Source: Cylicocyclus nassatus (taxonomy: Eukaryota; Nematoda; Chromadorea; Rhabditida; Strongylidae). From it: a stretch of DNA of 64,000 nt. Under the pieces are notes generated by a model. That model saw nothing but the letters and a program-made list of their open reading frames with translations, did not search any database and was not told the origin of the DNA. The translations under genes were made by a program, and so were the position numbers. Below are positions 1-11,310 of the stretch, in pieces (within the stretch, counting starts at the first letter, position 1; each line of letters opens with the position of its first letter). The stretch is from contig CATQJL010000001.1 of the NCBI GenBank assembly GCA_958299035.1, positions 75,909,594 to 75,973,593 on the forward strand. The letters run 5' to 3'.

Positions 1-2315
1 ATGATCTAGAGTAAGGAAGCGTGCCTTCCAGGAAAAGTGAATATTTTTTAGGCAACCACAAGCGATGGTATGAACAAAGTGAGCAAACGCCTAAGTTACT
101 CGTTCTCATTGTAGGTACTTGAACTTATTTTTGAAGATTCCCAAAAATTCGACTCTGAAGAAATTTTGCGACTTCTCCTCTTTTCAAATTCTAGGACCGC
201 TAGAACTCAAACAATTTTGAGAGCATTCCAAAAAAATTGCAAAAGCCTGGCTTACGCATCTCCCTTCAACCACAAAAAAATAAACCGTTGGTTCTCCCTA
301 AAGTATTAGTTCAAAACATAAGTCCCTTAAAAATGTGAAAAAATCGTCCGCAAAAGAATACTATGAAATATTCAGAGAAATTCATGAATTTCTGATATTA
401 TAATATATATTTTCTAACATAGATTTGTTATGATTTATTATTAATTTTTCAACTTTATTCGATTGAAATCAGAAAGTTAGATTCAAAGGTTAATCATGAT
501 TCATAAAGGCCGATAAACACAAATGTTTCTGAGTAAAGGAGGCAATTCTTAAAATTAGATTCAGATCAAAATCCAATCACAGGCAATGTTCTAGTATTGA
601 TAGTGCTGAAATTCAAAAAAAAAGCTAGGTTTCAAACGTTTCTTTGAGCAGTTTTCAAGACATGCCAAAAATAAATGCTGTCTTAAATGTTGAGAAGCGC
701 AAGACTTCTTTATTCTATTGCTCATTAACCGAATACTGAAAGTAGAGAGAATTACAAACCTTCAAAAAATTATTTGAAGGTATCAACCAAATACGTATAA
801 GAGACTAGAAAAGACGTTTTGTGTTTTCCTAGAACGTATGATTCAGATCAAACTAAAAGCTGAAGCTGTATGAAACTGACAAATCCTAGTCAACTAGTTA
901 AGCACACTTCATCGCAAACAGATTTTGTTTGCAGAAAATCAGAACAACAACTCCAAAGCATTTGTAGTAACTCATACAAAACTACCTGATTTAGTATTAT
1001 TGTAGCTTCTGATTCAAACATCTGCCGCCATAGACAGGTGTTAGACTAGGACATAACTTGTGGAAAGTGCTTTGTTGATTACAAAATGACATTAGAGTGC
1101 TAATGGTAAAATCATCAAGTAGGTTGATCTACGTTTTGTTCGCACTTTCTTTGAGCTGAATTTAGACTGATTAGTGTACTTGAGTACATAAGACGTGCGA
1201 GGCTTATCCATTCATGGTTAGTAGTGAAGTTTCTTGGATTAGTTCCACCGGTATATAGTTTGCAATCTTGTGCATTTTATGAGCTTTTTATTCGGATAAT
1301 TAGGAAAATATGAGGCAGATGAAGACATTACTTCTAGACGCGGAAATAGATGGCGAGTTATGGAAGAAGCGGACATTCGGTTGAAGCTAGAACGCCCCCT
1401 TTGTTGAATTACCCATTCTGAAATGTATTTACCTTGTGGAATAAAATGATAAAATAAAACGACTTGATTTCACAGAATAATATCAAAATAGCCACTTCAC
1501 TTTTTTATTATTGTGAAGAGTTATAAACGCTGATATTGAATCTTTAATATCCTATGGAACTAGATCTTTTTTTGAGTCAAAAAATCATCGGACTAGGTAG
1601 GTATTAGGTATTTGGGTCATTTGCATCATCACGGGTCCTCCAGCGCTCAAGCAGAACAGTATTAAATAAGAGTTTGTCAACAAGAATGTATCCATTGCAC
1701 AAAGCGCTTTGGCAAGCAACCAGGTTCAATCGAACGGGTCCAAATATTACTGTTCCGGCTGTGCGTTCACGTTTTAGCCTCAAAAACGATCTTAGTTTAG
1801 AATCATCGTTTTGTGTTCTCTAACTTCAAATTTCATTTGATAACGGCCACTTCGATCAAAAGTCTTTATTTATCAGTGTCTTTGTATGATTTACACTTGC
1901 ACATTTTATCATTGCGAGACGAAACTTGAATGAATAGAATGTGCTGCGGTTGCGTCAGGAAGTCTTCTTCTAGGGGTGCAATTTTTCTGCTAATATCAAG
2001 TATGTAGATGCTGGAACTTCCAAATTTAATGTTCATTCTCAAGTGAGCCATGAATCCGAAACCGTAAGCGCACATGGCTCTGACTTGGAACTGAATTTAG
2101 TTCAAGTTACCTCTTCAACTTATTTAGTGATGGGTGCACTCAGAGAAATTAAGTCGAATAGCGCTTTTTCCATATATAGTCTGGACAATTTTGTGATCAA
2201 GATCCACTGTTACCTTGTTTGAGCGGATTGAAATTAGGTGCTCCAGCTTGAATTTTTGAATGAAAATTCAATCATCTTTGCCAGTACCTAATGCTGACAA
2301 TCAGTTTTGTATCAG
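1..2315. other. AT-rich interval without a recognisable gene
   Basis: I see no exon chain, RNA gene or transposon terminus here. Reading frames are short on both strands and show no family motif. The longest (minus strand, 1866-2075) has no signal, domain or convincing splice context. The stretch could be intergenic or a large intron of a gene continuing into 2316-2638. Confidence 0.5.
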
Positions 2316-2638
2316 AACAATTTTGATTCAATGGGCTACCACTACCTTGCGGACGAGCTTGCAAAATCTGGAAAGTTTGCAGAATATGGTTTTGATAAGT
2401 GTGCTAAATTTCCTACTAGCACTAGGAAATTTAGCCAACTCTTTTATATCTCAGCATTCGACAAATGTATTATGTTGGATTAACTCAAAAATATGCACAG
2501 AGTGAATGATACATTGAATTGTTCCTACAAAGGCGAAACGGAATCTGTTGTTGCTTTAGACAATGCTTGCTGATCACTTCTTCTCGCCAATGTTATAGCC
2601 TCCGTGATCAACATGAACGGTCGGAAGTAGCGCAGAGT
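2316..2638 (+). pseudogene. Protein-like reading frame interrupted by stops; probable gene relic
   Basis: After an acceptor-like TTTTGTATCAG, a frame starts at AAC 2316 and reads with a natural-looking composition: a helical stretch (YHYLADELAKSGKFAEYGFD), then Cys residues in FDKC, KCAKF, LNCSY and DNAC contexts, and a hydrophobic SLLLANVIASVIN near the end. It crosses TAA at 2480-2482 and TGA at 2571-2573 before TAG at 2636-2638, yet composition stays protein-like across each stop, which points to a decayed exon. An alternative is a true last exon ending at 2482. The longer overlapping frame at 2519-3025 is less protein-like and I did not annotate it. Spaced cysteines suggest a secreted domain, but I do not recognise the family. 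Confidence 0.35.
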
Positions 2639-3247
2639 AAAGAGTATATTCAAAGTGGGAAGAGGGATGCTCGATTACGTATTCATACTACATCACTTGA
2701 TCATAATGAAATTGTCTCTCGACGTAGACGAGCGAGTTGCAAGCACATCATCGAGTTAAGCATTTATGTGTGCGCTAATTGGGACCCCTACTCCTTTGTT
2801 CTTGAAAGTCACATATCAATTCCCGGAGGACGTAGTCTGCTAGTAGATGACAGTATGAAAATTGAAAGCAGATTCTTTGAGATGTATTCTTTGCATCCAT
2901 ATTCTGAAGAAATCGTCTTTCGAAAAATTATAAGGCTGGCACAAACGTTTTGTGCACCATTTTCAACAACTCATAACTGCTTATTTTTCCAACCAATCTG
3001 CTTGTTTTTTTTTTCTCTGCAGTAGTTAGATGCTCTTCATAACAGTGCTTTATGGCTTCCTAGTGGTATACACTGCTCAGACATCTAACATTACCATAAG
3101 CCTTTTTTAGTTCGTTCTCTAGACAGCTGTATGTGTGAATGTCTCAATGGGTGAGAGTACTTTGTAAGGTGAACGATGTCAATCTTTCTACTCCATTGAG
3201 AAAAAGTCGCTTCAGTTCTATTTCCTTATGGCGAACCGTAATCTATA
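2639..3247. other. No gene seen
   Basis: AT-rich spacer between the gene relic and the Tc1-like element. The only long open frame is the arginine-rich continuation of a chance frame begun at 2519, with no recognisable domain. Confidence 0.4.
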
Positions 3248-4798
3248 CAGTGCTGGACATAATTATACAGCCACTCTAGAAATCGTCGTAATTTTTGTTC
3301 TTGTCAATGAATCTGTCTGAAACTTTGCTGTATTGTGCGCATGTCAACCTACCATAACCCCTCAAAACGGCTTCCAGTCTTGTTGAGTTTGAACGGAGAA
3401 AAACGAAAAAAATCGAAATAGCCCTCTTTGAAAGCTGGACAAAATTATACAGCCACCTGGTTTTTCTAATCACTATCGCATACTGTTGACTCTCAAAATT
3501 TTTTGTACAATTACATCCCAAAATATGAAACATTTGCGACACTTGCGGCCTGTCGTCCTACTCAAGTAGAAGCGATCACTGCATTTTTTGCTTTCAAAAG
3601 CACCAAAAATCAGTTTGCTTCAACAAACAACTGGTTTGAAGAATTTTCAAGCTCTTGTTCATTCCAAATGATAATCATGGAATCTACTGACCCTTTTGGA
3701 TAGATGAGGTGAAGAGCGCTTTCGTAAACTCTGCGTAATCGCTGATTTTGACGGACAGACTCTAACCTCAACATAGGCTTGGAACGCTTTTAAACCACAA
3801 AACTCAGTTTGCAATGTCCACAAAGTGCTGAAATTGATTTATCACATTGTCTACATGGGGATACAGCTTTCGCAACAACTTTCAGGTTTTTCCTAATGAT
3901 GCGGTAGCGATTTAGACCTGGAATACTTTCCACAAAAATTCCCTGCGAGCGGAAGATTCGATATAACCCTGGATCTCCTTATTTCCGTCTGTGTTTCATG
4001 TCATATTTCACCCGATGAATGAGATTAGCTAAGGTATTGAAGTGTTAAGCGTCTCCGATTTTATCTCGTGATCTGAGTTGGCTTTGATTGTATAGGGTGC
4101 TCCACTCAACATCAAGTGAATGTCAACTGCGGCTGAATCAGAGTGCTCAGTCCCGAAATTTCTTCCCAGTCATGCACATGAGTTCACTGTTGTATGGCTG
4201 TCGTAATGGCTACATTACAGTATTTTCTGTCGCTTGAAAATCGAGTTTTGTGGTGCAAAAGTGCGTCAACCCTATGGTGAGGTTGGAGTCTGTTCGCGAA
4301 AATCAGCGATTACGCAGAGTTTACGAAAGCGCTCTTCACCTCATCTATCCAGAAGGGTCAGTAGATTCCATGATTATCATTTGGAATGAACAAGAGCTTG
4401 AAAACTTTTTAAAGCAGTTGTTTGTTGAAGGAGATTGACTTTTAATGCTTTTAAAAGCAAGAAATGCAGCGATTGCTTCTATTTGAGTAGGAAGACAGGC
4501 CGTAAGTGTCGCATATGTTTCATATTTTGGGATGTATTTGTACAAAAAAATTTGAGAGTCAACGAATGCGATAGTGATTAGAAAAACCAGGTGGCTGTAT
4601 AATTTTGTCCAGCTTTCAAAGAGGGCTTTTTCGATTTTTTCGTTTTTCTCCGTTCAAACTCAACAAGACTGGAAGCCGTTTTGAGAGGTTATGGTAGGTT
4701 GACATGCGTACAATACAGCAGAGTTTCAGACAGATTCATTGACAAGAACAAAAATTACGACGATTTCTAGAGTGGCTGTATAATTATGTCCAGCACTG
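3248..4798. mobile_element. Tc1-like foldback element, 1.55 kb, with TA target duplication
   Basis: Both ends carry the terminal repeat CAGTGCTGGACATAATTATA in inverted orientation, flanked by TA at 3246-3247 and 4799-4800. The first nine bases match the terminus of C. elegans Tc1, so the family call follows from established Tc1 ends. Instead of a transposase gene there are two long inverted arms (about 3248-3805 and 4238-4798) around a 430-bp centre. Matching frames occur in the two arms (plus strand 3503-3703, minus strand 4345-4545), which is simply the inverted duplication. Arms differ by scattered substitutions. The element is non-autonomous: no DDE motif or intact frame is visible. Its right TA lies eight bases from the next element. 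Confidence 0.85.
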
Positions 4799-4808
4799 TA
4801 TATAAATA

Positions 4809-5608
4809 TTAGGTTGTCCGGAAAATAATGTCGCATGGCATCCTACCGTAGCAGAATGACCACAAAAAACATCGAATGGGGTATCGTTTGATAGAGCAGA
4901 GCAAGCCCTACAAGGTAGTTTACAAAACTCCGCAAAAATCTTGCTCCACCTGAAGTTCGAAACCAAAATATAAAAAATTTCAGATACCCAAAAAATTGTA
5001 TATCCGTTCATAGACGTCTTAGAGAACTCCAATTTGCACGGGCATGTACTTTCCACACTAGACATTCACCTGCTTAGTTTGTGGTAATTTTCCACGGCTA
5101 CAGTACGGCAAACAAAAATAGGTCAAAAGTGAGAATATGTCGGGTTTTTCGGGTTTCAAACAAGTTGATTTTTCTCGAAATGTACTGCTTATCTAAAGCT
5201 GAAAATTCATTATTATACTTCTAAAGGTCCATACTACAGAATCACCCATGTGAGAGAAGCTCAGGATTGCATTGGCAAAAATATGCCGAATTTCGTTTTC
5301 TCAATTCTCAGCCATGAAGAAACGCGAAAATGTGCATACGAGTTGTCTGGTATAGTATCCATATGTGAGCAAGTTAGGGGTTCCCAGAAATTTTCTAGAC
5401 GGATATACGATTTTTTTCGTTTTTTAGACCTTTAGTGCCTTATGAAATTTGGCTCCAAACTTCAATCCCTGGCGCGAACATTCGAGCTTTATTTTGTATT
5501 GCTTGCTTCAATCTATCGGTTGGTACCTCATTTACTTGCTTTCCTGCTCACTCTGCCGCGATATTACATGATAAAACACGATGCGACATTATTTCCCGGA
5601 CAACCTAA
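4809..5608. mobile_element. Mariner-type non-autonomous element (800 bp)
   Basis: The ends are TTAGGTTGTCCGGAAAATAA and its inverted copy, flanked by TA at 4807-4808 and 5609-5610. TTAGGTTG... termini are typical of mariner/Tc elements. The interior is palindromic and distantly resembles the elements at 37386-38332 and 46643-47587 (shared GATAGAGC...AGCAAGC...CTACAAG core). There is no transposase frame, so it must have been moved in trans. Confidence 0.85.
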
Positions 5609-6508
5609 TAGAACCGAAACTCTGTAAATTTGTTCGTTAGTAAGTATATGGCTTATGGACTCTTTTATGCGTGGACCGAAGGGGCTAAAATTCGTCCCCT
5701 TGAAAGTAAGGCATGGCGCACAAGATAGGCTACATTTTGCGACGATTTGTTGAACCCTTCAACTTATTTATTGATTTGTTTACTTAAATCGACGGTTCAC
5801 CAACCATTGTTGAATCATTTCCCCATAGTCATATAAGTTGAGCGGTGAAGTTCATTTACATTTCTCGATGAAAAGGATCCGGTGTTCCAGCAAGGAAGAC
5901 AACACATTTTGTCGCGGTATGAAGAAGGACGGTAAGTTTCAACGCGTTTGGGATTGAGTAACCCAATTTCCGGGCGGGACCGGGGGCCATCTAGTGTCAA
6001 TATATACAAGAACGGTTGTAGAGTTGGTTGAATACACAAGCCTCACAAACACATTATTCGCATTAAGATAATCTTGCATACTCATAATCAAACTTTATGC
6101 TTGCAATTCACATGCCTTAACAACTTCTAGCATTTTAACTTCATTTTCAACTTACAAGAAAAGCCTTCTCAGAGCCTTTCCACATTACTGTTACAATCCT
6201 TTAGAGAGCATTGAATTGTGATTCTAAACCTGTCTTCGCTCCGTCAAACGCTTCTGGACGCCGAGTTATGAGAGCATTTTGGGCTGAAAAGTTGAAAGCG
6301 AAGTGGAACAAATTCGCCCAGATATACACAAACGGTCCATTGTCGTTTATCAGAGCACTTGGTTCAATGAATAATTTTATCCAAAGCAAATTCTACTCGA
6401 AACAGTTCTGTTTGAGCGCCCAAAAGGCCGTAACAATTCATTTCACTTAGATTCTACGTTCATCTTTCGCCCAAAAAAGTCATAATTATGATGACAAGTT
6501 AACTCGGC
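5609..6508. other. Unique-looking spacer with weak exon-like signals
   Basis: Apart from the candidate exon at 5846-5930 nothing is recognised. The open frame at 6211-6450 (plus) has a minus-strand counterpart of similar quality, has no splice signals, and looks accidental. Confidence 0.3.
5846..5930 (+). CDS. Candidate internal exon, unknown product
   Basis: One frame reads LDEKDPVFQQGRQHILSRYE and runs straight into a strong donor (GTAAGT at 5931). The composition is protein-like, and the opposite-strand frame is less so. The upstream acceptor is weak: an AG at the end of GGTGAAG, with no pyrimidine tract. I found no partner exon on either side. It could be a relic or chance; product unknown. 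Confidence 0.22.
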
Positions 6509-6819
6509 TCCAGAGCAGAGGTGCGATAGGTGGAGCCGGGCCCCCCAAAAGTGAAGGTGGTTCCAGCTACCACTGGCCAGCAAAAGTGAAGGTGGTAGTG
6601 CTGGACACTCATCACTCAAAAACGTTGACCAGGGGTGTGGGTAGAGGGGGGGGGGAGCACAGGACGGACTTTGGGGTTTGGGTTTTTTTGGTTTTTTTTG
6701 GTTCGGGTTTTTTTTCGACTTTTGGGTATTGATTTTTTTGGTGAAACTGAAAAAAGGAAATTAAGCAAAACGAAAGCAGAAGAAAGTATTAAGAGCATAT
6801 TCTATGTATTTATTTTTAC

Positions 6820-6948
6820 GAAGTCGCCGTCGCCTACTGGGAGCACCTGGAGGCCATCACCGGCATGGATGCATATACATCTCAGCTCTTTCTACGATAT
6901 GAGAATGAAGGAATGGAGTGGAATGAGCAATGCTTCATGATGACTTAG
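6820..6948 (+). pseudogene. Degenerate histone-like C-terminal fragment
   Basis: A GC-rich stretch encodes EVAVAYWEHLEAITGMDAY before a stop at 6946-6948. It weakly resembles the histone H4 C-terminal helix region (AVxYxEH...T...MD), with about two residues missing; the true H4 tail is absent. Weak similarity to H3 can also be drawn, so the parent is unsure. The strongest support is position: two histone 3' stem-loops follow within 60 bases. No histone start, N-terminal tail or promoter is visible upstream, where the sequence becomes G/T-rich low-complexity DNA. I read it as the 3' end of a histone gene picked up by, or trapped beside, a transposon. Confidence 0.35.
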
Positions 6949-6967
6949 GTCAACTGAAGAGCTCGAA

Positions 6968-6990
6968 CCCAACGGCCCTCTTTAGGGCCA
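6968..6990 (+). terminator. Histone mRNA 3' stem-loop, copy 1
   Basis: GGCCCT-CTTT-AGGGCC is a six-base-pair stem with a four-base loop, preceded by CCCAAC and followed by A. This is the histone pre-mRNA 3' processing element bound by stem-loop binding protein. A loop beginning with C rather than T is the known nematode variant. It sits about 20 bases after the stop of the histone-like fragment. Confidence 0.8.
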
Positions 6991-7000
6991 ATAACTGTGA

Positions 7001-7023
7001 CCCAACGGCCCTCTTTAGGGCCA
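7001..7023 (+). terminator. Histone mRNA 3' stem-loop, copy 2
   Basis: This is an exact 23-base repeat of the first stem-loop and its flanks, 33 bases downstream. The tandem arrangement could come from a local duplication of a histone 3' UTR. A normal histone gene has one. Confidence 0.8.
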
Positions 7024-7154
7024 CAAATACGATGAGTACAACTGCATAAATATTTTGAATAAAGGTGTTAATGAAATAATGTATTTGTGAGCGATACTCA
7101 GCTAGACTTTGTGTGTTTCATCAAGTACATTTTATTATGACCTAAGGCGAAGAA

Positions 7155-8353
7155 AGTAGGTCGATCCAGGCAGTAACCGCCGAGAACCAGAATTTCGAAT
7201 GATAAAATAATGAAAAATCGTGAAAAATCATTCCACTTTTACAAATCTGCTGGCTGAAGACCTCCGCAGTTGCGATTTTATAGGTTCTGAAGGGTAGGTG
7301 TTGTTCTACCAGACAGTGAATAAATCAGTTTGGTTTGAGGAGTGGCCGGCGAGAACGAGAATCTTGAAAAACCTTAAAAATCTTCTCAATTTTAGGTTGC
7401 TTAATGACAACTGACATTTAAACTCTTATAAATCCGGACTTCGAAGGTGTGTGATGTTGCGACTTCATAGGTTTTATAGGGTGAGGCTTGCCATATCAGA
7501 ATATGTTTTAGCTGTACCGATCCATTGAAACATCGCCGAGATCCAGGCTCTTGAAAAAGCGGGTGAAAAACCGTTTTTCAGCTTATAACTTCTTCAGAAT
7601 TGCATAATTCATGTTGCGACTTCATAGGTTGGATTCTCCTCATCAAGAGCTTTCAGATGATATATAATTTGTTGGGGATTCACACCTCCCACGGCATATG
7701 CCCGGGGGTGGAGTACCTCTTCACTAATTCTCCACTGGCGGCCTCCCGCCAATACATTGAAATGGGCGGGGTGGAGAATTAGTGAAGAGGAGTACTCCAC
7801 CCCGGGTTAGAGCCGCAAGAAACATTGAATTCCCTACATATTTTATATCATCTGAAAGCTCTTGATGAGGAGAATCCAACCTATGAAGTAGCAACATGAA
7901 TTATGCAATTACGAAGAAGTTATAAGCTGAAAAACGGTTTTTCACCTGCTTTTTTAAAAGCCTGGATCTCGGCGATGTTTCAATGGATCGGTACAGTTAA
8001 AACAAATTCTGATATGGCAAACCTCACCCTACAAAACCTATGAAGTCGCAATATCACACCCCTTCAAAGTCCGGAATTATAAGAGTTTAAATATCAGTTG
8101 CCATTAAGCGACCTAAAATTGAGAAGATTTTTAAGGTTTTTCAAAACTCTCGTTCTCGGCGGCCACTCCTCAAATCAAACTGATTTTTTCACTATCTGGT
8201 AGAAAAACACTCACCCTTCAAAACCTATGAAGTCTCAACTGCTGAGATCTTCAGCCAGCAGATTTGTAACAGTGGAATGATTTTTCACGATTTTTCATTA
8301 TTTTTTCATTCGAAATTCTGGTTCTCGGCGGTTACCGCCTGGATCGACCTACT
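7155..8353. repeat. Long inverted repeat (about 540-bp arms)
   Basis: The left arm begins GTAGGTCGATCCAGG and the right arm ends with its complement. The arms stay alignable inward through the CGCCGAGAACC, TTGAAACATCGCCGAGATCC and GAGAATCCAACC blocks. Transcription across it would give a hairpin RNA with a stem of about 500 bp. Open frames in the arms (7600-7782, 8277-8480) are not convincing genes. Confidence 0.85.
7701..7806. repeat. Central hairpin of the palindrome
   Basis: A 35-base arm (GGGTGGAGTACCTCTTCACT...) is mirrored at 7771-7806. The loop itself contains GGCGGCCTCCCGCC. It may be a separate small element inserted at the tip of the larger palindrome. Confidence 0.75.
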
Positions 8354-8526
8354 ACATAGATATATGTTTTTAATACTTTCTTTTACATTCCCTTTGCTTA
8401 TTTTCCTTCTTTTGAGCCTTAGCAAAAAAAATTTCAAACCTAAAAGTGAAGGTGGTCACCCTGTACCAGCTCAAAATTGAAGGTAGGCGGAAAATCGGCT
8501 CCGACTATCGCACCTTTGCTCCAGAG

Positions 8527-9015
8527 GCGCTTGGCAGATATTGAATAGAAATTTCGAATCAGCGTTTGAAACTCTACAGAATTTATAGAACTCAGTCGTA
8601 ACGGATATTTTGACCACACTTTCCTTCTGTCAGTGCTCTTGGCGCAACTTCGGAGAGTTCATAACACATCTTGCGATTGTATCTGGATATTACAGCTAGA
8701 TATTTCTGAACCTTAATTACTGACAGCTCCGTCGTTAGATTAGCGGTGCAATTTGCCAAGAGTTGTTATTTTATCAGCATGAATAAATGATAGCTGAAGT
8801 CTATATGCATGAAACTTCATGTAATTATTGTGGTCCTCATAAAATAGACACTTGGTGTAGGATTTCATATTCTGGTAGGATTTTATATATTGACATGGGG
8901 CAAGTATAATAGTTTGGCGTAAAACACGGTACCGTTAACACGGATAAGACCGAGAACTGAGGCAGCTATGCTGCCATGCACTAAGGCAATCACTCTGTTT
9001 CAGTATTCGTTTGTT
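8527..9015. other. No gene seen
   Basis: AT-rich spacer between two palindromes with no exon, terminal repeat or RNA signal that I recognise. Confidence 0.4.
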
Positions 9016-9669
9016 CGTTTCATTTTCAAAAATTTGTAACTTCGCGAGATTTCAACGGATTTGCTTGCTTGTAATTTTATTAGAAAGATTAGGTCTTCCG
9101 CTTTTAAAAGATATGTGGAGTTTCTGCTTCAGACTGAGTGCAGAGATAAAAATGGAAAACTAAGACCATGTAAGCTTTGACCATTTTAAGTTAGGTCACC
9201 AAAAATCTAAAATGCTGCAGAAAAATCTGAAATCGTCAGTACATATGTTTTTTGGCCTACTCTTTGCAATTGCGAAGAGCTTGTGCTGTTTGGACGTTTC
9301 CCTGAGAAGTCATAATTTTCGCGAAAATTGACAAATTAATTAATTTTGGCGTTTTCCATAGTAAACTCGATATTCATAACTTCTCACAGAGACGTCCAAA
9401 CAGCGCAAACTTTTCACAGATGCAAGGGTAGGCCAAAAAACATATGTACTGACGATTTCAGATTTTTCTGCAGCAGTCCAGATTTTTGGTGACCTAACTT
9501 AAAACGGTCAAAGTTTACATTGTCTTAGTTTTCCATTTCTATCTCCGCACCCAATGTAAAACAGAAGCTCCTCAAAACAGCGTTTGAAAGCGAAGATCTT
9601 TCTAATAAAATTAAAAGCAAGCAAATCCGTTGAAATCTCGCGAATTTACAAATTTTTGAAAATGAAACG
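9016..9669. repeat. 654-bp foldback repeat
   Basis: The ends CGTTTCATTTTCAAAAATTT and its complement enclose two arms of about 300 bp, mirrored through AACATATG, GACGTCCAAACAGC and TCGCGAG blocks, with a short centre near 9340. There are many substitutions between arms, so the copy is old. No coding capacity and no clear target duplication. Confidence 0.85.
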
Positions 9670-11090
9670 ACAGAACTTTCAGTTCAACCTAATATAAATT
9701 CCAGAGATTAGTAAGCAAAAAATTATAGGCCTTACCTTAGCGAGTTTGCGAAAGCGTTTATTTATTGACCTTGACGGGTTGTCATGAAAAAGGCATCTAA
9801 AAAGTAATACAGCCTCTTTGATTTATTTATTTGTACGCTATACTATATCTTCTATAAATGTACGCTCTCAATGAAAGTTCTTTGCAATTGAATGGTGACA
9901 TCTTTATACCATACATGCATCTACATCACTTCAAACCATTTTCTTTAAAAGCGCTAGTTCAATTTTTTGAACGTCATGAAACTGCTTCAGCTGAATCTTA
10001 ACAATGGGCTTACAAGTCGTGTCAATACTTCAAAACTTGCCTTTCTCTACTTCCGGCGCTTCTACTCCACGAAGTAACCTAAGTCGAGGAGAGGCATTCT
10101 TGTCTTCGTTTTGGTTACGGGCAATATGGAATTTAGAATATGGCAAAAGCATTCTTCCTCACAAAACAATAACATTTATTCGAAAGCTATCTACATTGTT
10201 GTTTTACACTTTCTCCTGATATTCGAAAAGACAAAATTTTCATCGATTTTGCCAAAGCAGCGCTGAGCTGTTTCTACACTGTTAACCATTAGTTTGTTAA
10301 CTAAGTTTGGCAATTCTTCCTAAATCTTTTCCCTTTCAGTGTGACGCACTCACATTTTGTGATCATATAGGCTATGCCGTGAACTAAAAGTGTAGCAACT
10401 GTTCTGCCATATTCTGACTTCGCAGTGAGGGTTGCGATAGGCGTATGGCACAAGGGAAAAATATAAAAGACAATTACAGACGATAGATACGCATCAAGAG
10501 GTTATAGGACATGCTGACTGCGGAACGGTACTAAATTTTCATGTAAGGCCTTTCTTGTGAGATTACGGTACTTTTGCGGTATAAAGTCATTTTAAACACG
10601 AAAAAAAACGTTAAATCAACGAATGAACATCATATCCATGTTTGGTAGGTCAAGTAGCCTCATTATGCAAAGTCTCCATGGATTCTGATTTCTGCGCTTT
10701 AGTCATTGCCGGTTATTTCCCACTCCTTGCATACAGCGTCGTATACAACTTCGTAAGGGCACCAATGCTCTATCTCTCTTAAAACCCCTTTTACTGACAG
10801 ATGAGTGAGTGAGTGAGTTGAGTCGACCTCTGGCAACAGTCTATGTACATTTTCGTATCGGTGTGTATGATCTTGGTTGCTGACGGCTTCTCTTTTTGCT
10901 TATAGCCTTACAGATCCTCGACTTTCACTAATTTTTGAAAAATACTGAGGTTTCTTCTACGTTTGTCCCAGTGTGCAGTCCACACTGCAATCCACGCAAT
11001 ATCGAAAAATGCGTGCACCGGCATCAAAAAGCGGGAAATTACGGAATCGGCTGCAAAACTCAGACTTACAAGACAACTTAACATATGCTA
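9670..11090. other. Spacer with a diverged mariner-interior fragment
   Basis: No gene is recognised. Near 10226-10275 the block containing CAAAGCAGCGCTGAGCTGTTT resembles the interior of the mariner-type elements at 37386 and 46643, which suggests an old degraded copy. The open frame at 10004-10219 looks accidental. A GAGT microrepeat lies at about 10801-10820. Confidence 0.35.
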
Positions 11091-11310
11091 TTAGGTTGTC
11101 CCATAAGTCCTTTTCAAATCTACTTTTCATAGCAAGCCCTATTGGCATTCAAAAGTTTGCGTCAATCTTGATAGCATCAAGTTTCAAGCCAAAAATTGAA
11201 GAAATTTCGAGTTTCCGAAAAAAAAACAAACAAATAATCATGTCTCAGTTCAGAACAATTCTGCGAACTTTCCACTCGCTCACGCATAGACTCATCCCAT
11301 AAAATATTTA
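11091..11310. mobile_element. One end of a mariner-type element
   Basis: TA followed by TTAGGTTGTCCCATAAGTCC at 11091 is a mariner-type terminus. A downstream block containing TTTCCACTCGCTCAC resembles the interior of the 37386 element. I found no matching right end, so this looks like a truncated copy; its right limit is uncertain. Confidence 0.55.

Larger units (their letters stand above)
6509..8526. mobile_element. 2-kb composite palindromic element with imperfect terminal repeats
   Basis: The two ends share an inverted block containing GGTGCGATAG and GGAGCCG (left about 6509-6541, right about 8494-8526). Inside, 7155-8353 forms a long inverted repeat around a third hairpin at 7701-7806. 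Only the left shoulder (6600-7100) is not mirrored, and it contains a histone-like tail and two histone-type stem-loops. Short motifs such as AAAGTGAAGGTGGT recur near both ends. No transposase frame or clear target duplication is visible, so the class is unknown; an insertion of foreign sequence into a foldback element is the simplest explanation. Confidence 0.6.

Noticed and set aside
2519..3025. 168-codon plus-strand frame
   Set aside because: It overlaps another frame with better protein character, has no motif, and ends in a T-rich tract; probably chance.
6635..6790. Frames through the G/T-rich tract
   Set aside because: Low-complexity G and T runs keep the frame open without coding meaning.
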